Of a stretch of 25,499 nt of DNA, positions 1 through 6,859 are shown in pieces (within the stretch, counting starts at the first letter, position 1; every line of letters starts with the position of its first letter). A program made the translations under genes and the position numbers. The notes under the pieces were generated by a model. The model saw only the letters and a list, made by a program, of their open reading frames with translations. It made no database searches and was not told the origin of the DNA. The stretch is from positions 1-25,499 of IMG/VR virus record IMGVR_UViG_3300042375_000625; one strand, given 5' to 3'. The DNA comes from a virus.

Positions 1-307
1 CGGCCAGCGGGGCAGAGACGCTGTTGATGTAATCAGCGGGAAGGGTCAGCCAGCCAGTGTCGTAGGAGGTCGAGGAAAGTTTCTGAAGCACCTGCCCGGT
101 ACTACCGCCAGCCGCCACGCCTTGACCGGGAGCGCCTTGGGGGCCAGCGGGGCCAGCGGGGCCAGCGGGCCCAGGGACGCCGACGCTGCCGTCAATCGTT
201 CCAGTGATGGCCGTGATTGTGCCAGTGACCGTAGACTGATCCGCGGCAAAGGTGCCAGAGATGGTCCCGAAGGTCGAGGCCGTCGAAGTAATCGTCGCGT
301 CAGGCAT
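1..307 (-). CDS. Collagen-like tail fibre protein, N-terminal part (truncated by window edge)
   Basis: The reading frame opens at an ATG at 307 and stays open to base 1, giving 102 codons without a stop, so the 3' end lies outside the window. Residues 1-42 are rich in Thr, Ser, Ile and Gly (MPDATITSTASTFGTISG). Residues 43-63 are about six collagen-type Gly-X-Y triplets (GVPGPAGPAGPAGPQGAPGQ). They are followed by GQVLQKLSSTSYDTGW at 71-86, a stretch typical of phage fibre proteins just after the collagen-like shaft. Such proteins form trimeric fibres that present a C-terminal receptor-binding or side-fibre domain. The gene follows the 106-residue gene with 8 bases between and is the last structural gene seen. 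The assignment to collagen-like fibre proteins is firm; the exact position on the virion is inference. Confidence 0.85.
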   Translation of the reverse strand, partial: MPDATITSTASTFGTISGTFAADQSTVTGTITAITGTIDGSVGVPGPAGPAGPAGPQGAPGQGVAAGGSTGQVLQKLSSTSYDTGWLTLPADYINSVSAPLA

Positions 308-315
308 GGCGGCGA

Positions 316-636
316 TTAGGCAGTGACGCTGTCAATTACGTTCACCCTGAACACCTCGGTCCGCGAGATGGTTGCGCCAGGGAACACGAATTTGATATCC
401 CAGCGGCCAAGGCCTAGCGCCCATTCGGAAGTGCTGTCAGGGTAGACCACCGTAAAGGACAGGCCATCGTTTGCGGTCGTGACCGTCAGGGGGTAGACAG
501 TGCCGGCGCGGTCCTCGATGTCCGAGGTCAGGGTGGTCGTCAGCAGGTTAGCAGGCCCCGAGGCTCCGGGCGTCCAGGCAAAGGTGCAGGCGAACGTATT
601 GCCCTGCGAGATGGTTACGGTGTTAGAGCAGCTCAT
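316..636 (-). CDS. Small beta-rich structural protein, tail tip or baseplate-like
   Basis: A 106-residue protein beginning MSCSNTVTISQGNTF and ending with a TEVFRVNVIDSVTA strand. It is almost entirely alternating polar and hydrophobic residues without clear helices, as in small immunoglobulin-like or beta-sandwich domains of phage baseplates and fibre adaptors (the N-terminal domain of BppU-type proteins is a comparable case). No catalytic motif is visible. It lies between the 338-residue tail protein and the collagen-like fibre, so an adaptor for the fibre is a reasonable inference. Its ATG is preceded by copy 1 of the repeated start-proximal element, here 11 bases from the ATG. The family is not recognised with certainty. 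Confidence 0.75.
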   Translation of the reverse strand: MSCSNTVTISQGNTFACTFAWTPGASGPANLLTTTLTSDIEDRAGTVYPLTVTTANDGLSFTVVYPDSTSEWALGLGRWDIKFVFPGATISRTEVFRVNVIDSVTA

Positions 637-647
637 CGGGTCTTAAT

Positions 648-664
648 CCTGCGGGGATTGGCAA
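648..664 (-). repeat. Start-proximal element, copy 1
   Basis: Read on the minus strand this is TTGCCAATCCCCGCAGG, followed by 11 bases and the ATG at 636. It matches the core shared with five other sites. It occupies most of the short gap after the 338-residue gene. Confidence 0.8.
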
Positions 665-680
665 GGGGGAGGGGGGGTGG

Positions 681-1697
681 TTAGGAGGGGGGGGTGATTG
701 AATCAATGCGGAAGTCATTCACAAAGGTGATTGAGCCCGCCAAGGTCGGAATTTCAAACTCCAGTGGCGTGTAGGAGCTATTGATTGTAATCGAAAAAGA
801 GTGAGTTCCGGCCTCAGAGACTGTTGACCCGGTCTCGGCAATCATGCCGTAAAACCCGTAGGGGTAAGTTATATTGAATATGTCTCCGAGGGCCGTGGTT
901 TCCACGTTAATAGACTGAAAGGTGATTGTCCCATTGATGACCGTGCCCTCGTTCCAACAACAGACGTTTGCATCGAGCATTATCTTCAGGGTCGTGGTCT
1001 GCTTAAAATTAAAAGTCAATTGGGCGAAGTCGTAATATTCGTAGGTATTGTCTTCTAAATTCAGCACCTCGCTTTGAAAGTTGTCGACCTCTAGGTCAAC
1101 TGACCAAGGCCCAAGCTGTACAGGTGTACCAGGGAACGCGCCAAAACCTGTTGGGACGATAACGTATTGAGTGTCGAACGCTGGGCAGACCCCGGTTGCT
1201 TGTCCTCCTTGGGCTGACACATCGTAAGCGCTGTCTAGGTGCCAGCGAGGACGGTAAAAAAAGCCTGGGAGATTAGGAGGGGCGTTAGTTGTATCATCAA
1301 TTTCACCAGTGTCGCCATTAGGGTCAGGCACAGGATCAGCTGGACCAGGGGCAGGCGTTGGATCGTACTGATAAACAATGTTGTCTGGGTAACTAGACTC
1401 GATGTGTTGATTGGCAGTAAATCCCATCATGTAGATATAATTGCCGAAGCCGTCCGTTGGGTTGTACCAGCCTGCCTCGACTAAACCTAGGTGCACTTTC
1501 GCTACGTTTTCAGATGGGTAGTCTTCGAACCAAGATTGATACGCAAAGAACTCTGGTTGAGCCGGTGGCAAAACACCGCCCGGAGGATTACCTGTTAAAT
1601 TGTCGAGAGTCGTGCCTGTTGGCCGATTAACGTACGGAGTGTCGCCATTTTTACTTAGGAGCACATACACTGCCGCCGCTCGAGGGGGCAAGGCCAT
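681..1697 (-). CDS. Tail tip or receptor-binding structural protein, family not recognised
   Basis: A 338-residue protein beginning MALPPRAAAVYVLL, rich in Tyr, Phe, Asn, Thr and Pro with long beta-strand-like stretches and no enzyme motif. A Pro/Asp-rich segment near residues 112-135 looks like a linker between an N-terminal region and a beta-rich C-terminal half. Its DNA is visibly richer in A and T than the surrounding head genes, which can mark a recently exchanged receptor-binding gene. It starts one base after the stop of the 196-residue gene and ends in a C8 run just before its TAA. Placement between the tape-measure region and the fibre supports a tail-tip or baseplate role. The specific function is unknown. 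Confidence 0.72.
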   Translation of the reverse strand: MALPPRAAAVYVLLSKNGDTPYVNRPTGTTLDNLTGNPPGGVLPPAQPEFFAYQSWFEDYPSENVAKVHLGLVEAGWYNPTDGFGNYIYMMGFTANQHIESSYPDNIVYQYDPTPAPGPADPVPDPNGDTGEIDDTTNAPPNLPGFFYRPRWHLDSAYDVSAQGGQATGVCPAFDTQYVIVPTGFGAFPGTPVQLGPWSVDLEVDNFQSEVLNLEDNTYEYYDFAQLTFNFKQTTTLKIMLDANVCCWNEGTVINGTITFQSINVETTALGDIFNITYPYGFYGMIAETGSTVSEAGTHSFSITINSSYTPLEFEIPTLAGSITFVNDFRIDSITPPS

Positions 1698-1698
1698 G

Positions 1699-2289
1699 TC
1701 AGACGGCGCTCCAGTAGTAAGCCACCGTTGCGCTGCCGCACTTGAAACGCTCAGTCCAAAGCGAGTTGCATCCGATCATGCCGTAAATGTTCAAAGCGTA
1801 GGTAAACGCTGGAGGGTCGCTCTCTGGCACTGCTGTCTTCAGGCCGGTCACTGTGGCTATTAGGATATAACTATAGGTTTCACTGTCAGTTTGTTCAGTT
1901 GCAAAGACGCGCACGGACGGACGGCCTTCGCCGGAGATAGCCGGATAAGTGGCTGAAGGGGGGGCCGTGTTCCCGCAACGGATATAAACGTAGTTAGTCG
2001 ACATCGTGCCTGCCGTAAGGCCAGCGACAAAGGCCTCGATGTCGGGCGGGGGCTCGTCGGTCAGTAGCACCATGTCGTTCGACCTGACTACGATGTTGTT
2101 TACCATGCCCGGGAAGACGTTGAACTTAAACGCCTCGCCGACCTGCCTGAGGTTATAGACTTCGAGCGGGCAGTATTCTTCGCCATTGTATCCTGTCAGC
2201 TGCCAAGCCGCCCAGGGCTTCTCGATGTTGAGGTTAGTCCCTAGGCTAGAGGACATAAAGGTATAGCCCGTTCCTGGTTGGACGCTCAT
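1699..2289 (-). CDS. Structural protein of the tail-tip region, family not recognised
   Basis: A 196-residue protein beginning MSVQPGTGYTFMSSSLGTN. It has many short strands, aromatic residues and several cysteines, and no membrane segment or catalytic motif. Its C-terminal half (YGMIGCNSLW) recalls a YGMIAETG stretch in the next protein, but the likeness is too short to claim a shared fold. It sits tightly between the 293- and 338-residue genes, three bases after the upstream stop, in a run of beta-rich proteins distal to the tape measure. A baseplate or tail-tip component is the best inference from position and composition. Confidence 0.7.
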   Translation of the reverse strand: MSVQPGTGYTFMSSSLGTNLNIEKPWAAWQLTGYNGEEYCPLEVYNLRQVGEAFKFNVFPGMVNNIVVRSNDMVLLTDEPPPDIEAFVAGLTAGTMSTNYVYIRCGNTAPPSATYPAISGEGRPSVRVFATEQTDSETYSYILIATVTGLKTAVPESDPPAFTYALNIYGMIGCNSLWTERFKCGSATVAYYWSAV

Positions 2290-2292
2290 GGC

Positions 2293-3174
2293 TTAGATGT
2301 TGACGTAAACGTCAGGCGGCCAGCCTTCGACAGAGTATCGAATTTCGTACATCACTTTATAAAGCGATCCGTATTCCTCTACGTTAATTTGAGAAAGCAG
2401 ATTCGTGTTTCCGTAAAGGCCAGCGCCAGTCGGTCCCCAAGCTGGGATGAGGGGGAAGGACGCGCCCCAGCTGTTGGTAGCGGTTGCCTTACCGAGAAGC
2501 AAATAAAGAGCCTGCACAAACGTGGCGTCGTTATAATAGCAGACGCCTGAATAAGTCGTCGTGCGGGCGAGGTACTGGGTCTTGCCGTAGATGTCCGGAT
2601 AATCCGGGTCGACAAAGCCGATGAAGCGGCCGCCCATGCCGGTCTCAAAGCAGGCGCCGTAGTTTCCTTCGCAGGAAGGGACCACAACGGGCTTTCCAAA
2701 GGTAGGGCCTGCTGCCTGACTAATCACCGTCACCGGAGGCCCAAGGGTCGAGTCATTGTAAGCGCCGCCAAAGTCAGCCGGCAGGCCAGCCAGGGCGGTG
2801 CCACCGTAGCCCGTTGCCGCGGTGAAGAAGTTCGGGTGAGTCGTGATGTTCTCGGCGGTCAGGCCGTTAGCCGCGGAGGTGTTGGCTTTGGTCCGGGTTC
2901 CACTGTTGACCGTGGGGTCGATTCCGACGTAATCCACCTTGACGGTCTGATACTGAAGCGAGTCGAACGAGACGCTGGCCTTGTGCGCCTTGAGGTAAGT
3001 ATAGCCGGCCTGACCGAAGGCCGTGCCGCGAGCGGTGAGCGATGCAGCGCTGACGGCCCAGTCTAGCTTGTAGGTGGCCGAGGCCGTGACGAGACCGAAG
3101 CCGTCCGTGACGACGGTCCAGCCTGGCTGGATTTTATCGGTCGTGAGATTGTTTCCTGTAGCGACGATGGTCAT
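2293..3174 (-). CDS. Distal tail or baseplate-like structural protein
   Basis: A 293-residue protein beginning MTIVATGNNLTTDKIQPGW. Composition is Gly-, Thr-, Ala- and Tyr-rich, without transmembrane or coiled-coil segments. It is the first gene after the putative tape measure, the usual place of a distal tail protein or of a tail-tip component replacing it. The C-terminus (YSVEGWPPDVYVNI) looks like a closing strand. Upstream of the ATG the leader is A/T-rich (CATTGTTTAATTTACC) with no Shine-Dalgarno sequence. I recognise no family, so the role rests on gene order. Confidence 0.72.
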   Translation of the reverse strand: MTIVATGNNLTTDKIQPGWTVVTDGFGLVTASATYKLDWAVSAASLTARGTAFGQAGYTYLKAHKASVSFDSLQYQTVKVDYVGIDPTVNSGTRTKANTSAANGLTAENITTHPNFFTAATGYGGTALAGLPADFGGAYNDSTLGPPVTVISQAAGPTFGKPVVVPSCEGNYGACFETGMGGRFIGFVDPDYPDIYGKTQYLARTTTYSGVCYYNDATFVQALYLLLGKATATNSWGASFPLIPAWGPTGAGLYGNTNLLSQINVEEYGSLYKVMYEIRYSVEGWPPDVYVNI

Positions 3175-3180
3175 GGTAAA

Positions 3181-3975
3181 TTAAACAATGCCCGCCTTCT
3201 GCATGGTGAGGGGGACGCGTTCGGTAAAGGGTGCAGGGACGGTGCCGTTGCGGTTGAGGATGAATTGCTCCTGGAGGATGATTTTGATTTCTTCCATGAT
3301 CTCGTTCTGGCGGGTCATCTTCTCCATGACCGGGTTGGCGCCTACGCCGACGACCGTGCCGAAACCTTCGGGGCCCTTGAATGAGCCGGCCTTTTGCTTG
3401 TTCTCATCGGCCGCAAAAATGTGAGCGTACTTCTTGCCCTCTTCGGAATTAAGGAACTCTTGAAGTGCCATGTCCTGATATTCTTTCTGCATGGCAAGTT
3501 GCGCAGGGCTAGGTGCTACGCCTTCTCCCCTAGTATTGGCGGCGGTTTCCTCTTCGATTTTCTGCATCACTTCCCTGCCCCTAACTGTATCAGTAAAGAA
3601 CTTTTCGGTCATCAGCTGACGACCTTCTTTTACTTTCTTTTCTTCCTCTTCAGTGGCGGCTTTTAACTTTAAGAATCGAGCCATCTTGGCCTCGTCAGTT
3701 GAAGCGAAAACAGATTCGCCTTTAGCAATAAGGTCGAGCCCATCCTTTGCGTCTTGCTTGGCCTTTTCAATGGCGCTGGAGATGGCGCCGATAAGAGACT
3801 GAAGGATGACCATCGGGGCGGTGAAGCCGAGGAAGATGTCCTTGAATGAGCTGCCGAACTTCTTGCCGATGTCGCCCAGCTGCTTGTCGAAACCAGACGC
3901 GGCCGATGAAGCCTTGCCCATAGCCTGGGGAACGTCGGAGGTCGTCTTGATGTTTACGGTAAGGTCTTGGGCCAT
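3181..3975 (-). CDS. Putative short tape measure protein
   Basis: A 264-residue protein. Residues 1-30 (MAQDLTVNIKTTSDVPQAMG) resemble the start of many tape measure proteins. Residues about 46-69 form one hydrophobic segment (IFLGFTAPMVILQSLIGAIS), and about 95-235 are charged and helical with likely coiled coil. Tape measure proteins fill the tail tube, set its length and can enter the host membrane, so one hydrophobic helix within a helical protein fits. It directly follows the chaperone-position gene, as expected. Usual siphophage tape measures have 600 to well over 1000 residues, so this would imply a very short tail. Alternatively it is a tail needle or ejection protein. Its start is preceded by copy 2 of the repeated element and by AAAGGAAA. 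Confidence 0.6.
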   Translation of the reverse strand: MAQDLTVNIKTTSDVPQAMGKASSAASGFDKQLGDIGKKFGSSFKDIFLGFTAPMVILQSLIGAISSAIEKAKQDAKDGLDLIAKGESVFASTDEAKMARFLKLKAATEEEEKKVKEGRQLMTEKFFTDTVRGREVMQKIEEETAANTRGEGVAPSPAQLAMQKEYQDMALQEFLNSEEGKKYAHIFAADENKQKAGSFKGPEGFGTVVGVGANPVMEKMTRQNEIMEEIKIILQEQFILNRNGTVPAPFTERVPLTMQKAGIV

Positions 3976-3987
3976 AGTCGGTTTCCT

Positions 3988-4560
3988 TTAACCTGCTGGA
4001 TTGGCAACGGCCGCGGACTCGGCCTGCCGCTTTAGTTCGGACTCGATATAGGCCTCTTCCTCCGGCGACATGATCGCGACGTCGACCCCCTTGCGCATGG
4101 CGAAGGCCGCATTGAGCCAGATGGCCTGACACTCCGGCATCTCCCATGCGCGCTTTTCCTCGATGTTATTTGCCACAAGGTTAGCGACGACCATCAGCGG
4201 CCACGGTGCTTTACTGCTCCCGCCGGTCTTCTTATCGGTCTGGTCCCAGAACTTCGGCCAGTGGCTGACCAGGATGTAGTCGGCGAAGGCCTTGAGCATC
4301 AGTTCAAACTTAGCGGGGTTATCGTTCATCCGCCCGATCCGCAGCTTGTCCACCCAGCTGAGCCCGCCCAAGGGTTCCTCGGCGCACACTTGGCAGGCGA
4401 AGATAAGGTCGGCAGGCGTCACGCCGCGGGAGCCGGTCACCAGCGGGGAGTCGAAGGCCATCAGCCGTACCCGGTACTTGAGGCAGAAAGGGTAGAGCGT
4501 ACGCCCTAGGAACTTGAGGGGCGCCGGGTCGATTTGACTATCTAGGAAGCGGCGGTCCAC
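3988..4560 (-). CDS. Putative tail assembly chaperone-position protein (GTG start)
   Basis: A 190-residue mainly helical protein, initiated at a GTG (first residues read VDRRFLDSQIDPAPL). No ATG lies in frame upstream, and the first internal ATG would remove a conserved-looking N-terminus. Trp-, Leu- and Ala-rich helices (WVDKLRIGRM, LMLKAFADYILVSHW, CQAIWLNAAFAM) and the position between putative tail tube and tape measure suit a tail assembly chaperone, which holds the tape measure during tube assembly. I see no clear X-XXY-YYZ slippery heptamer near its 3' end, so the usual frameshifted extension is not supported. Its last residues VANPAG plus stop are encoded by copy 2 of the repeated element. 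Family call is moderate. Confidence 0.6.
   Translation of the reverse strand: MDRRFLDSQIDPAPLKFLGRTLYPFCLKYRVRLMAFDSPLVTGSRGVTPADLIFACQVCAEEPLGGLSWVDKLRIGRMNDNPAKFELMLKAFADYILVSHWPKFWDQTDKKTGGSSKAPWPLMVVANLVANNIEEKRAWEMPECQAIWLNAAFAMRKGVDVAIMSPEEEAYIESELKRQAESAAVANPAG
3992..4007 (-). repeat. Start-proximal element, copy 2 (inside upstream gene end)
   Basis: Minus strand TTGCCAATCCAGCAGG, one base shorter in the middle than the other copies and 16 bases from the ATG at 3975. It overlaps the last codons of the chaperone-position gene, and the following bases supply its TAA stop. Confidence 0.7.
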
Positions 4561-4571
4561 CCCTTTAGATT

Positions 4572-4590
4572 ACCCCCACAACAGGGGAGT
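4572..4590 (-). other. Hairpin between tail tube and chaperone-position genes
   Basis: In the minus-strand RNA, ACUCCC and GGGGGU can pair (one G-U pair) around a seven-base loop in the 33-base gap after the tail tube stop. No run of U follows, so it is not a typical intrinsic terminator. It may protect the 3' end of the tail tube message or lower read-through. Weak evidence. Confidence 0.35.
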
Positions 4591-4593
4591 CAA

Positions 4594-4977
4594 TCAATAG
4601 GTAATCTCTTCAAAGGACTCGGCAGTCAGAGAGACTGTCACGAACCCTTTCGAGCTGCCGCGGTCGTCTACTTTTGTGATGACTCCCGAGAAGCTGACCG
4701 AAGCAGAACCGCCGGGATAAGCCGAAGCGGTCTTGACCGTAAAGGAAAGAGTAGCGCCGAGAGCAGGAATCGAAGAAGCGTTTGCCACGCCCTCGACCGT
4801 AATCTCGGAGCGGCGGTCGTCATAGCGAGCCGTAATGGTGCGGCCAGTCTCATCGACCACCATGCCGGTGTTGTTGAAGCCAGACGAGACGGTGTAGCTC
4901 TGCACAAAAAGCGAGGCCTGTTGGCCGGCTCCAATTCCGTAGAGGCAAACAGTTCCGGTATTTACAGCGGCGCACAT
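4594..4977 (-). CDS. Putative major tail (tube) protein
   Basis: A 127-residue, strongly beta-stranded protein beginning MCAAVNTGTVCLYGIGAGQ. Its C-terminal half alternates hydrophobic and polar residues (GATLSFTVKTASAYPGGSAS, GFVTVSLTAESFEEITY). It lies between the tail-terminator-like gene and the chaperone-position gene, where siphophages encode the major tail protein that polymerises into the tube. It is shorter than common major tail proteins (about 150-250 residues), so it may be a minimal tube domain. Copy 3 of the repeated element ends six bases before the ATG, which strongly supports this start. An alternative is another small head-tail structural protein. Confidence 0.6.
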   Translation of the reverse strand: MCAAVNTGTVCLYGIGAGQQASLFVQSYTVSSGFNNTGMVVDETGRTITARYDDRRSEITVEGVANASSIPALGATLSFTVKTASAYPGGSASVSFSGVITKVDDRGSSKGFVTVSLTAESFEEITY

Positions 4978-4983
4978 CTTAAA

Positions 4984-5000
4984 CCTGCGAGAATTGGCAA
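4984..5000 (-). repeat. Start-proximal element, copy 3
   Basis: Minus strand TTGCCAATTCTCGCAGG followed by TTTAAG and the ATG at 4977. With three bases of spacer it fills the whole gap after the upstream TAA, so there is no room for a conventional promoter between the genes. Confidence 0.85.
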
Positions 5001-5003
5001 CCC

Positions 5004-5438
5004 TTAGGCAGGGGGCAGGACGGTGAGGACGTCATAGGCAAAGGACGTCGCCCAGGAGCGCTCGTCGATGCCCTCGTCTTCGGACCTTGGGGTGACGTCA
5101 TAGCAGGTCGCGTCACCCGTAGCGGCGAAGGCCGCCTGAATGGAGGCCACGTCATTCATGTTGCCGGAGAGGGCGGCACATCGGGCCCGGTGATCGGCGA
5201 GCGTCGTGTCATCAGCGTTCGAGAAGAGCGTGATGCGGACCGAGCAGCTGAAGTTGCCGAGGCCTTCAGGCAGGTCAGCGGGAGGGCTTGCGGAGTCGCA
5301 GAGGACCACGGCCTTAGGCAGGGTCTGGGTGACGTTACTGTCCCCAGTCAGGAACTGCACGGTGGTCAGCCCGGTCTGGGTCGAGAGATAAGTCGCGAGA
5401 GTGGCCTCGACGACGTGGCGAATAGAACGTGTGCCCAT
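5004..5438 (-). CDS. Putative tail terminator or completion protein
   Basis: A 144-residue protein starting MGTRSIRHVVEATLATYLST. It has an N-terminal helix (VVEATLATYL), a central strand pair (KAVVLCDSAS, CSVRITLFSNADD) and a segment ending YDVLTVLPPA. This helix-strand layout and size match tail terminator proteins such as lambda gpU and DUF3168-like proteins, which cap the tube and join it to the head. Its place, just before the tail tube gene and after the connector genes, agrees. The leader CAACAAATAACCC before the ATG has no Shine-Dalgarno sequence. Fold-level assignment by position and pattern only. Confidence 0.6.
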   Translation of the reverse strand: MGTRSIRHVVEATLATYLSTQTGLTTVQFLTGDSNVTQTLPKAVVLCDSASPPADLPEGLGNFSCSVRITLFSNADDTTLADHRARCAALSGNMNDVASIQAAFAATGDATCYDVTPRSEDEGIDERSWATSFAYDVLTVLPPA

Positions 5439-5441
5439 GGG

Positions 5442-6404
5442 TTATTTGTTGTTAAATTTGTTGACCGGCTTGCGCATGCGATAGCGGACCATGGCAGGCA
5501 TCTGCTTCACGCGGTTGCCGTAGACCAGGGGAAGGACGCCCGCTTCGTCGGAGATGCCGTTAATGTTGCCGATAGGGTTGGTCACAGAGACCTCCGCGAT
5601 CTTGTCGGTGAAGGTGTTCTTATTGTACCCAGCAACGCCAGAATGCAAGGTCACCCAAGTCGCCTTGCGCAGCTCTGCCCCGGGCTCGCCCTGCTGGCCG
5701 TTGTTATCCTTGGGCCTAGGCAGGCTGCTCATGGCCTTGGCCCAGCCAGACTTGACCATGCCGACCATCTTCTGGCGCTTGAGGATGTAGTCTTGCAGCT
5801 CGTTCTTATCTTCGACCAGGAGCTTGGCCGAGACGGCCTTCTGGCCTCGCTTGATGCGGCCGCCGAAGCGACCTTTGACCTGGTCATGGATTGAGCGCAG
5901 GTTCGTCACATAGCCCTGCGTTCCGTACTCGTTCTTGATGGGGGTCGCCCGGTTGAGGAAGTTCTTGGCCTTGGCAAACGCCCGGGCCTTGTCGGAGTCT
6001 TGCACAATCTTCGAGAGGATGTTCCGGCTGCTGATCTGGCTCAGGGCTTTGCCCCCGTTAGTCAGGCGCGTGAAGGCGCCGATGTCGTTCGACTTAACTG
6101 CAAAGGCAATCTGGTTGATAATCAAACCGACCGCAGACCTGTTGGTCGAGTCGTTTGCGGCCACGAATATTTTGGATATGTCCCCGGCCACGGCGTTGAG
6201 GCCAGCCTTCTTAGCTGCGGGGCTCAGGCCGTCGCCGCCGCCTAGGGGGAGGGGGGGCGTAAACTTGGCCGCGTCCTGACAAGCCAGCATGGCCTGCTCG
6301 AGCACGGCGTCCCGCATGGTAATCTTCATGCCCGCGGCGAACTGCCGGCAGGCCTCGACGAACTGTTGCAGGGACTTCGGCTCGATGGAGACCTTGGCCG
6401 GCAT
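5442..6404 (-). CDS. Head-tail connector or minor tail protein, gp10-like by position
   Basis: A 320-residue protein. I place the start at the ATG at 6404 (MPAKVSIEPKSLQQFVEACR) because it overlaps the previous stop as TAATG; the upstream open frame runs through the coding part of the preceding gene. The N-terminal 60 residues have the long-helix and CQDAAKFTPPLP character seen in HK97 gp10-like or minor tail protein Z-like neck proteins. The remainder is a basic helical region (FGGRIKRGQKA) and a C-terminal domain ending RYRMRKPVNKFNNK. It is more than twice the length of HK97 gp10, so extra domains are present. It lies between a head-closure-like gene and the tail terminator. Family identity is uncertain. 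Confidence 0.6.
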   Translation of the reverse strand: MPAKVSIEPKSLQQFVEACRQFAAGMKITMRDAVLEQAMLACQDAAKFTPPLPLGGGDGLSPAAKKAGLNAVAGDISKIFVAANDSTNRSAVGLIINQIAFAVKSNDIGAFTRLTNGGKALSQISSRNILSKIVQDSDKARAFAKAKNFLNRATPIKNEYGTQGYVTNLRSIHDQVKGRFGGRIKRGQKAVSAKLLVEDKNELQDYILKRQKMVGMVKSGWAKAMSSLPRPKDNNGQQGEPGAELRKATWVTLHSGVAGYNKNTFTDKIAEVSVTNPIGNINGISDEAGVLPLVYGNRVKQMPAMVRYRMRKPVNKFNNK

Positions 6405-6781
6405 TACTGGTTGTCGTCGATGACGATCAGGGTCAACCAGGCTGACGCGGGCTTGTAGGTCTGAGTAATAATGCGCACGGTCTTCCCGCCGACGACAATC
6501 TTCTTCCCCTGGCCTAGGCTGGCGATGGGGAGGCCTCCGCTGATGATGGCCGTGGACGCCCCCGTAGAGCCGTCTGGGAGGCTCCAGGAGGCCGTTGCGG
6601 CGGGGAGCCTGACAGAGTACTGGGTACGCTCCATGTAGCCCCCAGATTCGAGGACGGTCTGCATTGCCGGGTCGGAGATGAGGCAAGAGAAGGTGATGGC
6701 CCCAGAGTTAGCCGAGCCGGCCACAGGGAAGTCGGCCACCATCTCCTTCGCGTCAGGGAGGAATTCAGCAAAGAGGCTCAT
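6404..6781 (-). CDS. Head completion or head-closure-like protein
   Basis: A 125-residue protein. The ATG at 6781 (MSLFAEFLPDAKEMVADF) is chosen over one at 6814, because copy 4 of the repeated element ends six bases before it and the longer start would lie in the terminator hairpin. An N-terminal helix is followed by beta-rich sequence (GAITFSCLISD, QYSVRLPAATASW, GKTVRIITQTYKP), which fits small head-closure or head-tail joining proteins that bind under the portal. It is the first gene after the major capsid terminator and overlaps the next gene as TAATG. Family not firmly recognised. Confidence 0.62.
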   Translation of the reverse strand: MSLFAEFLPDAKEMVADFPVAGSANSGAITFSCLISDPAMQTVLESGGYMERTQYSVRLPAATASWSLPDGSTGASTAIISGGLPIASLGQGKKIVVGGKTVRIITQTYKPASAWLTLIVIDDNQ

Positions 6782-6787
6782 TCTAAA

Positions 6788-6804
6788 CCTGCGACCATTG
6801 GCAA
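6788..6804 (-). repeat. Start-proximal element, copy 4
   Basis: Minus strand TTGCCAATGGTCGCAGG, then TTTAGA and the ATG at 6781. It begins within ten bases of the end of the major capsid terminator, so the gene it serves depends on read-through or on a signal in the element. Confidence 0.85.
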
Positions 6805-6812
6805 ACAGGCAC

Positions 6813-6840
6813 AAAAAAAGGGCCCCTTGCGGAGCCCCTT
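6813..6840 (-). terminator. Intrinsic terminator after major capsid gene
   Basis: Minus strand AAGGGGCTCC, loop GCAA, GGGGCCCTT, then a run of T. The stem has nine pairs with one bulged G, a GNRA tetraloop and a seven-base U tract in the RNA. It lies about 20 bases after the capsid stop and is the clearest terminator in the window. It probably lets the capsid message accumulate above the connector and tail messages. Confidence 0.85.
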
Positions 6841-6859
6841 GATTTGAACGTCAGACCGC

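Noticed and set aside
46-249. 67-codon minus-strand frame with PLAPLAPLAP repeats
   Set aside because: It is an alternative frame of the Gly-X-Y repeat of the collagen-like fibre, which is open from 307 to the window edge.
3767-4147. 126-codon minus-strand frame overlapping chaperone and tape measure genes, a possible frameshift extension
   Set aside because: It is Arg/Gly/His-rich like a shadow of the neighbouring frame, and I saw no slippery heptamer near the end of the chaperone gene that would lead into it.
5190-5894. 234-codon open frame on the plus strand
   Set aside because: It lies wholly opposite the tail terminator and gp10-position genes, which have better composition and fitting overlaps. 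All supported genes are on the minus strand.
6405-6686. Longer start for the 320-residue connector gene
   Set aside because: The added N-terminus is a shadow of the preceding gene; the ATG at 6404 makes a TAATG overlap like other junctions.
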